Assembly: GCA_030248215.1 (NCBI GenBank)
Contig: JASANG010000605.1
Span: 124,001-188,000 of the forward strand
Length of the DNA: 64,000 nucleotides
Reading direction: 5' to 3'
From: Enoplolaimus lenunculus
Taxonomy: Eukaryota; Nematoda; Enoplea; Enoplida; Thoracostomopsidae
The translations under genes and the position numbers were made by a program. Shown here in pieces: positions 1 through 12,800 of this stretch (positions are counted from its first letter, which is position 1; each line of letters opens with the position of its first letter). A model generated the notes under the pieces. That model saw only the letters and a program-made list of their open reading frames with translations, searched no databases and was not told the DNA's origin.

Positions 1-126
1 TTCGCAGCCCGCAAAGAGCAAATCAGCCGGATCCGTGCCTTTATCCAGGTTTCATCAGTTCTCAGACCTGTGCACACGCATACGTAGCGGCCATCCAGAG
101 TACTGAAACTTCATCGGCTGCGATTT

Positions 127-277
127 TTAGCTAAGAACCTCCTGAACCAAAGCTGTGTCCGCCGACACAATCCTGTACGGAGTCCTTCCGCCCGGATATA
201 ATCCCAAAACTCTTGTGCAGCCCAAAAGCTCACACATTCCCTCAAGAATGTGATCCCAGCTATCGACATCCTGGATT
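127..277 (-). other. Candidate terminal coding exon, minus strand, unassigned
   Basis: On the minus strand a pyrimidine-rich stretch ending in CAG (278-280) precedes an open frame of 49 codons ending in a stop at 127-129. The stretch is richer in GC than its surroundings. The peptide contains WDHILEGMCELL followed by VLGLYPGGRTPYRIV, a hydrophobic-helix then LY-x-x-G pattern faintly like a doublecortin-type fold. No upstream partner exon was found on the minus strand at higher coordinates. A longer overlapping minus frame (111-365) and a Cys-rich plus frame are also open here, so the true frame is uncertain. It could equally be a decayed transposon fragment. I do not assign a function. Confidence 0.22.
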
Positions 278-365
278 CTGCCAAAGATTTAGAGGCGCTG
301 GGTGCGGTAACATCTGTACAGTCGCGAGCAGATAGACTATTCGAAACTTTACTAAAAACATGCAA

Positions 366-682
366 GGTCGCTAAATCAATTTAAACTATGCGTTTTTTGG
401 ACTTACAACAGATACAAAATGTGGAAATAATTTCAACTCCTAACTGCCCAACAGTTAAAGAATGTTTATTTTGCGGTTGGAAGGTTTAAAAGCAATTGCA
501 CTTTGACAGAAAACCAACTTCTAAAAGCACTAATGATAATGGTAACCTAAGAACACGTTAAACTTCAAACATTAAGATTATTGAAACCGTACGAGCAGGC
601 AAGGATTACTAATTAATCGTTTACGTTCCATATAAATTTCGAATAAGCAGTTTTTGTTCATTGTCAGCCGAACTAGTGTCTA
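366..682. other. AT-rich stretch, nothing recognised
   Basis: No coding frame, repeat end or RNA-like structure was recognised. Confidence 0.4.
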
Positions 683-904
683 AGCCGATATTCTCAAATG
701 TGTATAACACCTATTACCAGCTGGTGATAGGTCGTGTAACTTTTGAACCAGCGTATGGCGAGGTTCGAAATTCAGCACATTGTTCGCGTTTGATTTGCCC
801 TACTTCTGTACATATTTTGAGATCTGCAATAGCTGACGTTCGTCAGTTCGGAAACCTATCGCTAACTGATGATTGGTGCTATACGCATTTGACAATATGG
901 GCCC
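683..904. mobile_element. TA-flanked MITE, family A
   Basis: The ends are inverted repeats: the left begins AGCCGATATTCTCAAATG and the reverse complement of the right reads GGGCCCATATTGTCAAATGC. Similarity continues inward past CACCTATTACCAG. TA flanks both sides (681-682 and 905-906), the target duplication of Tc1/mariner-type elements. There is no transposase; at 222 bp it is non-autonomous. A second inverted-repeat copy lies at 41877-42097 in GLG1 intron 12 and a one-ended fragment at about 2225-2300. Confidence 0.6.
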
Positions 905-1530
905 TAGATTCCCTTGAACGAAGTTTACAACAGAGCGAGTGACCCCTCCCACACTTGGTTACTACAAACTTGCACTGTAAAAATGACAATGATGAGTTAA
1001 AATTTTAAGAAAAACTTTAAAATTAATTTGAGAAAAAACATTCTCGGCGAGCATCAAACGTTTTCCTCGTTTAAAATTTTACTCAAAATATAGTTTAAAA
1101 CTATCTCTTTGCAATACATTCAACTGTTTAATTCCTCAAAATTTACATGCGAACAAAATACTAATATGAAACAGTTAATATATTAAAATATTTATATAAT
1201 TTAGACTACAAGCATTCTTTGTGAAATGTCTGTATACGAAAACTTGCGTTAGTTTCGAACAGTTATGCCTCACGTTAGATGCTTATATGTGTCTGTGATC
1301 CAGCGATGAAAACATGGTTTGTAGAAGACAGCAATTGAACTTTTTTTATTAAATGATATACTTATTCTTGGTCAGTCCTATAATATGATATTAGGTTCAA
1401 AATTGCGAAATCACGGGCCCCGTAGCCAGAAAGAGACTCAGTGTGAAACTTAAGCCAACTTAAAACCGTGTTTATCATTTTGAGTGCCCAGTTTACACTG
1501 AGTTGTCCATAGTGCACTATACATCGGAAG
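905..1530. other. AT-rich stretch, nothing recognised
   Basis: No gene or repeat end was recognised. Confidence 0.4.
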
Positions 1531-1909
1531 CAGTAGCGGATCCAGAAAGGCGGTTAGGGATGTACGTCACCCCCTGTCAGAACTTTTTGTGATAAAATCG
1601 TAAGGTCCTTCCTTACCTTACCGTTTTCCCCTCAGAAAAAGTTTTTGTGAAAAATTACATTTTTACCCACAAAACTTTTTTTATAAAACGTTGCAGTTTT
1701 TTCCCTTAAAAAATTTTTTGGTTTTAAAATAATAAGGTCCCCTACGTTACAAATTTTTTTGGTAATATAATGATAAGGTCCCTATACCTTACAATTTTCC
1801 CCGTAAGAAATTTTTTCGGTAATGAAATGATAAGTTAATTTTACAATTTTTGCACTTTATAACATTTACCAGCCCGCGCCTTCGTCAGAAAGGTTTTGAT
1901 CCGCCTCTG
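1531..1909. mobile_element. Probable hAT-type MITE with CAG...CTG ends
   Basis: It begins CAGTAGCGGATCC and ends GATCCGCCTCTG, short inverted repeats of the CAG-n-GGCGGATC kind. The inside holds several diverged copies of a unit around TAAGGTCCCTTACCTTAC. A related inverted stretch occurs at about 18600-18710. Flanking 8-bp sequences do not match clearly, so the boundaries are approximate. Confidence 0.4.
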
Positions 1910-2224
1910 GTGAAACGGCTGATATTTTGCAATTCCACTTTACACGTAATACTGCGTACTTTCACTCGACCAACATCTCATTCGGCCAAAAGTCAAATTT
2001 GACGAGAAATAATTTCTTTCAAGGGACAAAAATGCATGTGCGCTTCAAATTTATAAAGAAACAAGTAAAAAAAGCATTGTTACCGGTTTTTAAACCACCT
2101 GCTATATTATACAAGTTGAAAAAAACTCGCTTTCTCGCATAAGACATTTGCATATATACTCCGCATGATAACGTGGTAGTTTAAATTACCATAAACAGGC
2201 ACCTTAGACGTTTTCGCTATTGTG

Positions 2225-2300
2225 CCTAAGGTCCATATTCTCAAATGTGTATAGCACCTATGATCAGTTAGCGATATGTTTTAAACTGATGAACATCTGC
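2225..2300. repeat. Fragment of MITE family A
   Basis: CCATATTCTCAAATGTGTAT followed by a CACCTATGATCAGTTAG stretch matches the left end of the element at 683-904. No right end was found. Confidence 0.45.
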
Positions 2301-2682
2301 AATTGTAGATTTCAAAATTATTACGGCAGTACGGCACATCAAACGCTAACAAAAAGGGCTAAATTTCAAACTTCACCAGTTTGTGTTGTTTCGGTGCGTC
2401 TGGACCACTAAAAATTTGCACATTTTGCACTTGTACCGCGATCCTAAAAATGTACAATTTTAATATCTTATGCTAACAAATTTATAGTAAAATTAAAAAA
2501 TATTTCAGGTGTTACTAAGTGTGGAATAAGCTAAAAAACAACAACAACGGAAGATATTGCGTAACTTCGAACAAGAACATAAATCCAGTAGATTTGTGTT
2601 GTTTCGTACTTTGTTACGTAAACTGTACTTAATTACATGCGACGTCACTGGTAGCAGTTGTCTGACAGTGTAGGCGGGAAAA

Positions 2683-2918
2683 TTAGGGTGGCGTTATACT
2701 TTTGATGACGCCCGGCGCCCTCTGTCATCGCCCTGCGCCGTTCATCGCAGTCCGACGAAATCGGGCGCTGCTCGTCACTATCTGCCGACTTCTGGTGCCG
2801 TTCGACCCGGAACCACAACGCACATTTATTGCCACATGGGACAGCATATCAATTTGTAAACAAAACTTTTTTGACGGCGGCAGACGCCGCTACACGACAA
2901 GTATAGCGCTACTCTTAG
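2683..2918. mobile_element. GC-rich inverted-repeat element, family G
   Basis: The left end reads TTAGGGTGGCGTTATACTTT. The reverse complement of the right end reads CTAAGAGTAGCGCTATACTT. The inside is GC-rich with many GACG/CGTC words, unlike the AT-rich surroundings. Relatives lie at 11743-11906, 29157-29438 and 33142-33553, with fragments near 45645-45725 and 51920-51987. No protein is coded. Confidence 0.5.
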
Positions 2919-3572
2919 TCTTACTATTTCATCAACTAAACCAGAATACTAAGTTAGTGATTGCGCAGGAGGACCTCTGAGCAAACCGCTTAAAAGGCAA
3001 CAGCGTCAACGCCATTAAGCAATATTTTTACATTACATTCCTTCTTATGTAAAAGAATTGCTTTTCGCACTCTTGTGCCTAACGGCCTGCGCTCGCCTTA
3101 CGTACAGGCTGTCTGAATAGTGTTTTCAATTCAACGGGTCTATAGTTACGTTTTACAATTCGGCATGTACATTAAGGGTTTAATCTCACTCGGCCAAATG
3201 CTCGTTTGGCCAACAATACATAATTAGTTAACTCGCTATATGGTGCAAAACCATAAACTTTCAAACTGTGTTGAGAATTTTTGGAGAAATCAGAAACGGA
3301 GAACAGTTAACCGACATGTGTTTTGAAATGCGGACTATAACTATAGTATATACGTATTTAAAAATGATGCCGGGGCTAATTTCCCGCAACGCCATTCGTT
3401 CCCATGGAAGCCCGATTATATTCGCTGAAATTCTCTTGATAAGCTAAAGAACTATACACAAATGTTCGTGATAGACATATAGTAAGCACTGACCCTTGCA
3501 ATTTCATTAACACACTTCAACAGATTCAGTCTTAAAAGGGCATATATGTTCTGAAATCAACCCAAATTAGAT

Positions 3573-3760
3573 CAGGGGCGGAATGTTTTTCTACGGGACT
3601 GCAATGGAGTAAGCTTAAGCTTTAGACCATCTTTTTTTGCTTAGGTTTAGGCTTAGGAATAAGCTCATTGTTATGCTTAGGCTTAGGCTTAAGCCTAGTC
3701 GTAGGATATGTTACTACTGTTACGATCCTGTTCTATATATTGGTCCAACTTTTACGAGCA
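3573..3760. mobile_element. TTAGGC-bearing MITE copy
   Basis: It begins CAGGGGCGGAATGTTTTTC, holds clusters of GCTTAGGC (about 3635-3700) and ends near TGTTCTATATATTGGTCC, a degenerate form of the TIR seen at 39417-39619. Orientation is opposite to the copy at 52085-52208. Confidence 0.5.
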
Positions 3761-4084
3761 TCTCTATTCATTAGTTGAATCAATCTGGGAGAGCCCTCGA
3801 GAGAATGAGTTCTTTAGATATTTGGAGCGGTACCACTGCACTATAAATCCTCAAACTGCATGTATCTGCTTTGACGAACTATCACAATAACTTAGTTTAT
3901 ATAGAACATTTTGACCAGGACAACTTTCAACGAAAGTGTTTCGAGTAGGACCAAAGCATCGAGTTTGAACCAAAATTTTAACCATATTTAACTTTTCTTG
4001 CCAAACATAACAACTAAAGATACGACACATTTATATTTAACGAACTCTACTTATTAGTGGACAGGTAAACAAGTGGACTTGGAA

Positions 4085-4205
4085 GCTAAAACGCTTGGGT
4101 AAGGCTTAGGATGTAAATTAAAATTGGGCTTATATTTAGGCTTACACTTGTTAGGTTATATTTAGGTTTAGGCTAAGACTTTGCTTATCCTAAATAGGCA
4201 GGCCC
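4085..4205. repeat. Degenerate TTAGGC-rich repeat
   Basis: Several TTAGG/TTAGGC words occur in 120 bp with the flavour of the clear MITE copies, but no terminal repeats are visible. Confidence 0.35.
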
Positions 4206-6100
4206 GTATAATTAACATGGACCAAACCTACCGTACTGCCAACAAACCGATAATTTCAAATAAGAGGCTCAAATTCTATTCAGACCAAAGGCAGCGACCG
4301 ATTTATGCCATACCGACAAGATACATGCAGAACCAAAGTACAACACCAAAAACATTTCGACGATTACATTTGTAAATTACAACTGCGGGCAAATTACACC
4401 TCAAAACTAATACGTATTATAGTATAAGTATAAATTATGAGAAACTGCTTATCGTAACCGCAGAGCAATCATTAATATTTCTTCGAATATACCAACAAGA
4501 CTTCAAAGATTAGCTAGATTAATCCTTACCTAAGCAGATTGATAACATTCTAGTATACGACTTAAGTTTCATAAGCAGTTTGAAGATTACATCAAAATAA
4601 ACTAAGTTCGTCGGGAACGAGCGAAGACCTAACAGATACAGGGCTCAGATACTAAAAGTTTCATCATGTTATTACTTTTTCGATATTTATGATAATTTAG
4701 TTGGAAATCAATTGAATCTTAGCTTATACTTGTTGACTATTACATCTAAAATTTCTATAATTCAAAATGTAGCAGTAGCATTAACAGTAATGTTCCCAAA
4801 ATGGTTATTAAATTTGTTAAAAGTATTAACATTTCATTTCAACACTTTATTTTTAAAAGGTAAGACTTAAAGAGGATAGGATCAGCAAGCAAGACTTGAT
4901 TGGTCTGCAGTGCACGCTGTATCATCAGTTAGCATGTTTTTCTTAATTATTGGACGGATTTAGAAACGTTCGTAAATACTGGGATTGGGCGACAGCCGAT
5001 GGTGGCTAAAAGGGTCTAGCCCCTTGAACAATTTAGGCAAAATACACGGGCATACAGAAACGGATTCAGAAATTTCCGACGGGGCATTCGGTGAAAGAAT
5101 TGTGGAATGCAATATGAGCTTAAGCTCTTGTATACTTTCTTCCCATTTGAACTTATCAAGGCTTAGGCGTAAGATTGCCTAGACAACGCTTCAGCGTATG
5201 CTCACACAAAGACTTAGAGTTACCCCCAATTGTTAGGCATAAATAAAGCTGTACCCTATGAGTAAGGTCAAGCATAATCGTGGGGAAAGCGCCGGACCCG
5301 TTCGCTTTAGCTTCATAATTTCAATATTTGAAGCAGATGTATCCGAATTAAGAGATCAGAATAAAAACTCGGGCATACGCGATTGAAAACCTAGAACACG
5401 AACATAGCATATACGATAGCTATAGTTTTCCACTAAAAACATCAACTAAGAATGAAGTTGCATTAATTTGTTTAAATATTGCACAAAAAGTTTATCTCAC
5501 AAATTTGTGACGTTGTTTGACAGAAAAATTTCTGTTGAGTAAATAATAATCATTTTTTAGTGAAAAAACCATTTAGCCAATTCGATGGTTCTGCTCTAGA
5601 ACAGGTTTGCGGTAATTTTCTGAAATATATACGGCACTCTAATTAGATTATCATTACAAATTTCTATTTTCCTCATTAAAAACGAAAACATGTGGTTGTT
5701 GGTGATGATTCAACTCAAAATCCCGTTCGAACAACATGCAGCTGCAAATTATTCATTAAAAATCGTAGCAAGCAATTTAGCAAGTTCTCGCAATAAAAAC
5801 TTGCAAATGTGAAAAGAGCTTTACTTTCCACACGATTATACAAGTCATTATTAAGGAAGATATCCTCAGTTTAATTTACGTACACCGTCTACGCTATACA
5901 CAAGTTTAATTACGATTATTCATGTTTGGATTTCATATTATTTACTACCGGCTTTTAAAAGGCATTTGTAAATTGAACTTGTTAGCACATTTGGTAACGT
6001 TGCCCTTGCATGGTTTAAGCAATAACATATGTGCCTGTATAATAGTGTACAAAACTTTATCGCATATGAATAAGGCGCCCTTGAATGCTGATAATGCCGT
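4206..6100. other. AT-rich stretch without a recognised gene
   Basis: Only isolated TTAGGC words (5100-5280) were seen. Open frames here look random: biased to Phe, Leu and Asn codons and with no domain pattern. Confidence 0.4.
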
Positions 6101-6290
6101 ATCCAGCTTAATATTGCTTGGGCACGCTACAAATTTTTTTCAGGAAGAACATGCAAGGATTTCACAGGACGTTCAAGTCAAAACTTTTCTAGCATGGGTC
6201 AAAAACTTTTCTAGCAGGTGTCAAAAAACTTTCCAGAGGGAATGGTGAGGTTTTCACCCCTCTGTAGCTACGGGGCCTATGATGACCAAG
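6100..6290. repeat. Fragment of the GCCCGTAGCC repeat family
   Basis: A stretch with TTTTTTTCAGGA and an end CTGTAGCTACGGGGCC matches ends seen at 21170-21270 and 46179-46345. It has no protein. Confidence 0.35.
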
Positions 6291-6359
6291 AAAGGAAATG
6301 TTTTTGACGGTATTATTCTCGCGCATTAAGCGGTATGTATCGCAAATACTGCTAGTTAC

Positions 6360-6725
6360 CCAAAAAAACTAAGGGATCAAACAAAGGGTTTCGTTTCGAG
6401 TCCAATCAATAGGAGTCTGTATGTCTAGTTCGAGTCCGTTATCAGATAGACTTCATAGATACTAAATAGAGCCCATAGAAGAGACCAAATAAAAAAATGG
6501 CATAGGCTGTTCATATATGTAACAAACACTCAGATAACCCGCATAAACTTTTTTAAATCCAGAACAAAGTAACGAACAAGGCAATCAACAAAACTGCTTT
6601 TAAGCAAATCAGTTCTACCCAGAAGAAAGAATATAAAAAAGAAGTGTATTGTATCCAACTAACAATGGAGTGAATTAAAAAATAGGTAACAATCCGTAAC
6701 CGGATAACAGGTGGGTTTTTAGGCG
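6360..6725. mobile_element. Degenerate copy of TA-flanked MITE, family B
   Basis: CCAATCAATAGGAGTCTGTA and the right-hand word ATCCGTAACCGGATAACAGG match the interiors of the copies at 11039-11480 and 56437-57065. Both terminal repeats are eroded. Confidence 0.5.
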
Positions 6726-7900
6726 ATATATATGAGTAAAAAGATCCGCAGCCTAGCCAGTATAGAGGAAACGTATTATTTGAACAAACTCCTTGTGCAC
6801 CAACGAGAAAAAATTCCGTATCGAAATTTCTAAAAACAAGAAAAAACACACTTAACAGAATTTAGAATGACACCCTAGATCGTAGAGGTCAAATATTTTT
6901 GTTTTATTTCAACTTTACCGAAATGAAACTCTGGATACGCTCCTGTTTGCTGATGTCGATAAGTCAATCTTGCAAACATATATTGCTGACAAAGTTGAAA
7001 TATAATTATTACAACAGATGTAAAAATAGAAAACGTAGAAGCCGTTAGGTACTGCTCAAGTGATGCTAAGCGCAAAAAACGCCAATTTTTTAGGATAACA
7101 AAACATATCTTTTTTGCCTAAATTGCGTGAAAACAACACTTTTAATAAATTTCAAGAAGCAAACATTGTTAGGTTAAGTAACCAACCAGCTTAAACTGTT
7201 GATTATTAACCTTTCTCATGGTAGTATTAAATTATTGCACGAGCAACAGTATTAACCAGGTAGTAAATGAAAAAATTATTTATAACTGTTTGCCCGCTAG
7301 GTCTTATATATGTTTGCAATTAAATTTTTCAAACTTCAGCGAGGGCAGAATGAGTCTAAATGATCGCAGCTGCGTGCATGCGTTTTAGAGTTTGAATTTT
7401 AGCTATAATTGTATTACTTTTGAGTCTTACAAATGTATTGAGTATAGCATTTTGCGTAGCGTATCTACAAGTATTTTTAAGTTTTCATAACAATTTTTGC
7501 AAAATGCGAACGTTTTATATTGTTGCATGATATTTAATTGTTGTTTGCAACAGAATTATATTAACAAACCCTTGATAGTATCGCAAGTTGCTTGTGTGAC
7601 CTAAGCTTATTGTAACAAACTGACAGTTGCACGCTGTAAAACAATAATACTTCAGCAAAGTATTTCATTATACATATATCTATTTAAAGTATAGGTAAAT
7701 GCAACTAGCGCATCAGACTAATCAACAGTGGATGATACTTTTCTTTATAACAAGAGGATTATCGAAAGTTCTACGAAATGTATCTGGCGCCGCTGCGTTG
7801 TTCCCTGCTGCTCAAAATTTGTTTGAAAGTTGCAACTGACAATATCAGTTGTCCATAAGGGAACAACTACAGATCACATCTTTGGCTCTTACAGACAATT
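6726..7900. other. AT-rich stretch, nothing recognised
   Basis: No gene or repeat end was recognised. Short open frames on both strands show no domain pattern. Confidence 0.4.
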
Positions 7901-7904
7901 GATA

Positions 7905-8224
7905 TCCGATATCCGGCTCCGGCTTCTGTTAAATTTTTGCCGCAGATACGTGCAATTTCGGCAGTGAAATATTTCGCGGTATCACAAAAATTGCATCGTT
8001 CGGCGCGTCTGGCCTTGACTTTTGTAGCACTTTATAAGGAGTTAACTGTCGACATTATTTATTAAATAACACTAAAACCAAAATTTTTGACAATATTTCA
8101 CAAATATTTGTAAAAATTAGCAAATCAAACATCATTTCAAGTACGTAATTTCGCCTCACCTCCGGCTCCGGCAAAATATTGTTGACCTCCGGCTACGGTA
8201 TTTTTCCACTCCGGTTGCACCCTG
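7905..8224. mobile_element. Degenerate hAT-type MITE, family C
   Basis: It ends CCGGTTGCACCCTG and carries repeated CCTCCGGCTCCGGC words at both edges, as in the copy at 18036-18412. The intact relative at 46567-46975 has a perfect 8-bp target duplication. The left end is too diverged to place exactly. Confidence 0.45.
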
Positions 8225-9564
8225 TTGTTTACCATGAAAATCGTTTTGTTAAGTCCTGCTTGAAAGTGGATATATCTAAATCATTTATACTAACAAACTT
8301 AGAGAAATCGTGAGAATTGCGATACATATGCAAAATAAAACAAACACCGTTGTTCCACTGAGTTTGCGCAATAAAATATGTTTAATTTTTGTTTCTTCAA
8401 ATTTTTACAAAGCATTCGGTGTACAAAAGAATGTAACCAATGCCCACTCAGGGTTACCTTACCCCCGCATTTTTTAGAGAGACGTGTGAATTTTGCTTCC
8501 AAAGACATTGAAAATGTTACGCTAGTAAAAGTATTCTTAGAAATTGAAACGTCTCAATTGAATTAAATCGTACTAATGCCGGTATAAAGAAAAACGCAAC
8601 GCGCGCTGGAACATTTTATAGTTTACACCAGTTTTTGATAGTTGCACGCTTTCAGGAGGCATTAACTTGGTTGAAAACTTTAATTTTCAGACAGAATATT
8701 CCAACACAAACATCAATAAATTTTGATATAAGTGACCGACGGCATGAAACTTTGAACGAAACCTATTAAGTATTAAAGGCATGTTCCACCACGAGATTCT
8801 ATATATGATCATAAAGATTGTTTCTAAAAACAGACGTTAACACTAAAAAACTTTGCGCATTGCAACTCAAAAATAGATAACATTAAACCAGTTGGAAAAT
8901 TCTAGCTTCGTACCTCTGTACGCAAAACACTTCAACGAAAACTTTTATAATTGCGCGATCAATATACACCACGACAAACAGGTTATGCCGCTCCAGAACT
9001 GGGTCGTATAGTGAAGTGATGCCCCAAGTATCAAACAGAAGTAAGCTCAAATACAGCAAACAAGTAGCAGAGAATATAACTCATTGCACTAAAATTTTCA
9101 AAACTGCAACGCGCAAATATTTGTTACAATGCGCACTGAATACTTAAGATGGTTTAGCTAGCGCTAGGAAGAATATTGGGTACAAAAAATTGTTTACCTT
9201 CTACTAGAGCTGCCAACTTTATACTCGTTGAAAAGTGTCGAGAGTGTTTTAACAAATCCAGAATTTCGTTAACACATTCAGGACCGTAGTCCGTAACTAC
9301 GAGACGAGGTTGTGGTGCCGGACATCTACTAACATCACCAATGTCCACTGGCCAAAAATTTTTCTGACAGCAATAAATTTTATTTGAAAATTTTTTCTTT
9401 CGTCTTCGGCAGATCTTCAAGCTTTTCCTCAAAACAATTTCTGGCGAGGGCCTGGATATATTGATAAATATCTGTGAATAAAATATGCAACTTATATTTT
9501 TTGAAACTGTTACGAAATGGTTCGATAAGCTATTGTACACAATTACTTTGTTAATGGGTATTTT
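8225..9564. other. AT-rich stretch, nothing recognised
   Basis: The longest open frame (9154-9540, minus) has no domain-like pattern and no homology cue. Confidence 0.4.
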
Positions 9565-9742
9565 GGCGCATGTATAGAACAGAGCCGGAACACTAGTATA
9601 AGCATATTCCTAAGCCTAAGCCTAAGCGTATGGAAGAGCGTATTCCTAAGCCTAAACCTAAGCAAAAAATTAGTGTAAAGCTTAAAATTACTTTACTATA
9701 GCCCGTCCGGAAAATGATCCGGCCCTGTTTTATACACGATAT
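9565..9742. mobile_element. TTAGGC-bearing MITE with perfect 8-bp TSD
   Basis: The element begins GGCGCATGTATAGAACAG and ends CCTGTTTTATACACGATAT, imperfect inverted repeats. It is flanked by the perfect direct repeat GGTATTTT (9557-9564 and 9743-9750). Inside are CCTAAGCCTAAGCCTAAGC and a second cluster of the same telomere-like unit. At 178 bp it is non-autonomous. The 8-bp duplication fits hAT-like insertion, though other superfamilies also make 8 bp. Confidence 0.75.
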
Positions 9743-11038
9743 GGTATTTTTATGGGGAATTTACGCCAAAAAAACGGCTGAATGTGCAGAGTTGTGCATT
9801 TAGAGTTGATATTCAAAACCAAAATACCAAACAAAACTAAACACTTGCTCGTTAAACTATAACATAATCAATTGTATCACAGTCAGAGGCGAAAGTTGTG
9901 CTCATCGACTGTTCATCTTTGATTTTAAAAACTCACTGAAGACGCAACAGTTATACATTTTGTGAATTCAGTTAAATTAATTTTTGAGCACAAAATGTGA
10001 TTTTTCAAAGTTGTCGTTGTGTATGCGCAACGCAATTAATACAGTAAACTTTGCGTGAAATCGAATACTTTATACTTGGTATCAGCGGTGAGTGTAGAAA
10101 TTTCGGACAGAGCGGCGAGGTGGGGAAAACTATAAAACGCAATTTTTACTGTATGCTATATAATGTGCCAATAATTGTAAGGTACAGGAACCTTATCATT
10201 TTATCGCAAAAATTGGCTGATAATGGGGCATACGCCCCCGACTTCTGGATCCGCCAGTGCTTGGTATATATAACACATCGACATAAATGTTACTGTAAAA
10301 GTGAACATGATTTGTGAAACACACACTTGTACATTTCTAAAACAGTTTTTCTTAATTTTGTCCAATTCGATTTGACTAAATGATTCCAGCGTCACCAATT
10401 GGACATCAGATATTCCGATATCCGTATATATCAGATATCCTAATATCCACAGAGTAGCAGCTGCATGTCTCATCAACCATTGGTTAATCTAATAGAATTT
10501 CCCTTCACGGTATTTCTATTAAATACTCTATCGCATGTTTAGGCTCTAGGCTTAGGCTTTACAAGCTCAGGTTTGTTATGTGTTGGAGAAACTTTATGTG
10601 GGGAAAGTAAACAATGACCAATGGAGATGGTTTTTGTGTTAGTATTTTACAGTTTAGTAAACTGAATCTACGTATGAATTGCCAAAACACCAATATCAGC
10701 AATCATTTCCAAAATACGAAATACTATTAAACAGCGGCTTTATGAACGCTAAAAGCAGTCACGTAATAGCAACAGCTATTCATTTCAGAGTCCACGTACA
10801 AACTATAATTTGAAAAGTGCTGTTTGAATCGCGAAAAGCGTTCAAAACATTGTCTTATTTTTGACACAATTCCTTAGTATAATGTTAATATTTTCAAGAA
10901 TTGTGAAACGCAAAACACGCTACCAATTTAGTAATTTTCAGCTTTAACACAACTATTGGCACCGCCTTTGCTTCAACCAAAACCAATCAAATTTCTTAAT
11001 TGTATAAGACAAAACGTCTTCATATGATTGTACTGTAT
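9743..11038. other. AT-rich stretch with minor repeat fragments
   Basis: A CAGTGGCGGATCC-type end lies near 10225-10260 and a short TTAGGC cluster at 10536-10575. No gene was seen. Confidence 0.4.
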
Positions 11039-11480
11039 TGACCCGAATAAGAGGGGGATGGGTAATAAGACGGGGTCCCCATTTTGAGTACCAATCAATA
11101 GGAGTCCGTATCCCTAATAAAAGTCCGTAAGCGGATAGAGTCCCTAAACCCTAATTAGTCCATTAATGTCAATTATCCCAAACTGTAGTGCATAAAGGAC
11201 TCCAGGACCAAATATATAATTTGAGTTCGAAACTTTAAAGCGTACTTAAAATTTGAACGTACATTCCCAAGTATAACCTTGCATTATCGCTCTAGCTATT
11301 GACACAATACAAATAAGGGTTTAATTCAGCGGATAGTTGCAGTACCGGATATATTACAGTAACGAAGGATGGTGGAGCGTTGGTTAAAAATAAAAAATAA
11401 ATACGAGTCCGTAACCGAATAACAGGGGGTACCCTCTGGAGAAGCCAAATAAATATCAGTCCCCCTCTTATTTGGGTCAC
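11039..11480. mobile_element. Tc1/mariner-type MITE, family B
   Basis: The ends are inverted repeats of about 19 bp: TGACCCGAATAAGAGGGGG on the left and, reverse-complemented, GTGACCCAAATAAGAGGGG on the right. The related copy at 56437-57065 has the same ends and clear TA flanks. It has no transposase. The interior GGACTCCAGGACC at about 11197 is the empty form of a site that carries another MITE in the 56437 copy. Confidence 0.65.
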
Positions 11481-11742
11481 AAAAGTAACAACCTTCGCAT
11501 CACGAAACAAATATTTTATTGTGCAATATTCTTCTATGTTGCAGACGCTGGAACAGTATATACCTTGGCAAACTCTACAGTTTGACATTTATACCGTTTT
11601 TGGCCGTTTGTTCGACACTTCAGCTTTCAGGTATACATCCGAGAAATATACTTTTAATCAACACAAGGATTTGTTATTAAAATTATGGAATTTCATATCT
11701 TAAAATTCAAACATTTCTATTGCTTACAAGCTTTTGTCACTA

Positions 11743-11906
11743 TCGGGGTGGCGCTGTACTTTTGATGACGTCCGTCGCCGCCCGCGACCATACGTCACCT
11801 TGTGGTATCGTACGTTGAATTACTTACGATATTGTATGGTGATGGACGATGACGGATGGCGACAAACGGCACTGCACGGCGCCGCACGACAAGTATATCG
11901 ACCAGC
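11743..11906. mobile_element. GC-rich inverted-repeat element, family G
   Basis: GGGGTGGCGCTGTACTTTTG on the left shares a block with 2683-2918. The right end CGACAAGTATATCGACC matches CGACAAGTATAGCGC of that copy. The interior is GC-rich and non-coding. Confidence 0.5.
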
Positions 11907-12654
11907 ACTTTTACCGTTTTTACAGTCGCTGTTTGTAATAAGTCATTTCTTAAAATGTCCACCACAGTTGCTTCTGTGGACTAAACGCAGCAAGCTGAAT
12001 GTTTTAACCTCGTAGGGTGTGGCCTATATTTTAACCATATTTTTTATCTTTGCGTTCATAAACCGCGTTTTCCGTGCCGTTATTGCGGTATTACAGTTCG
12101 GCAACCTTGAAGCACAGTTATAACGCACGCTAGATGCGTGTATTAATCCTGATTGTAATGTGCGAAACTGTTATACTTGAAATGCACAGCGGTCATATAA
12201 CATGGCCCTGAACTGCATTGAGCAATGTTACAAACGCTAGTGTAGCACAAAATCCGGATACTAAATTTTAGACTATCCCCGGTCCAACGGATGACATAAA
12301 ACTGCGTGGATATACCTATCGAAATATGCAATTTTAGCTTTGTACTGATGATATTGAGCGACAAACCTTAATTTTTTCCCTTAAACAGCGCAGCAGGTAA
12401 AATTTATACATTTTGCGAACAAACCTCGTGAGCGAAACAAGCTATAGAGGTTTGACGTAGTTTTAGCGTATTAGTGCTCATTAAATGGAGCAGAAAATAT
12501 GTTTGAAGGTGTAAAAGTTGGAAAAAGGATGGGTATGTGGCTTAGTTTTGAATGGTGGGGACTTGTTCCATTGTTCCCATTTCCATCGTTTTCTCTTGTC
12601 CTGCACCCATAGTTCATGCACACTTCCTCCATGTTTAAAGCTAAAAGTTGGACT
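11907..12654. other. AT-rich stretch, nothing recognised
   Basis: No gene or repeat end was recognised. Confidence 0.4.
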
Positions 12655-12800
12655 TTGGTTCAGGTAAAAGCTTACACAAAGGATTAGGCTTTAGGCTGAG
12701 GCGTAGGTAGGCCTTTTCCTCCTAACCCTAAATTAACCTAATCCTGAGCATATTAAGCGTGAACCAAAGCGTAAGCCTAAATCCTAGTGTAAGAGTCCTA
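12655..12800. repeat. TTAGGC-rich repeat, degenerate
   Basis: Opposed clusters of TTAGGC and CCTAA words face each other, as if the core were a degenerate palindrome. Terminal repeats are not clear. Confidence 0.4.

Noticed and set aside
9154-9540. Minus-strand open frame of 128 codons
   Set aside because: No domain pattern; other long frames in this AT-rich region look equally random.
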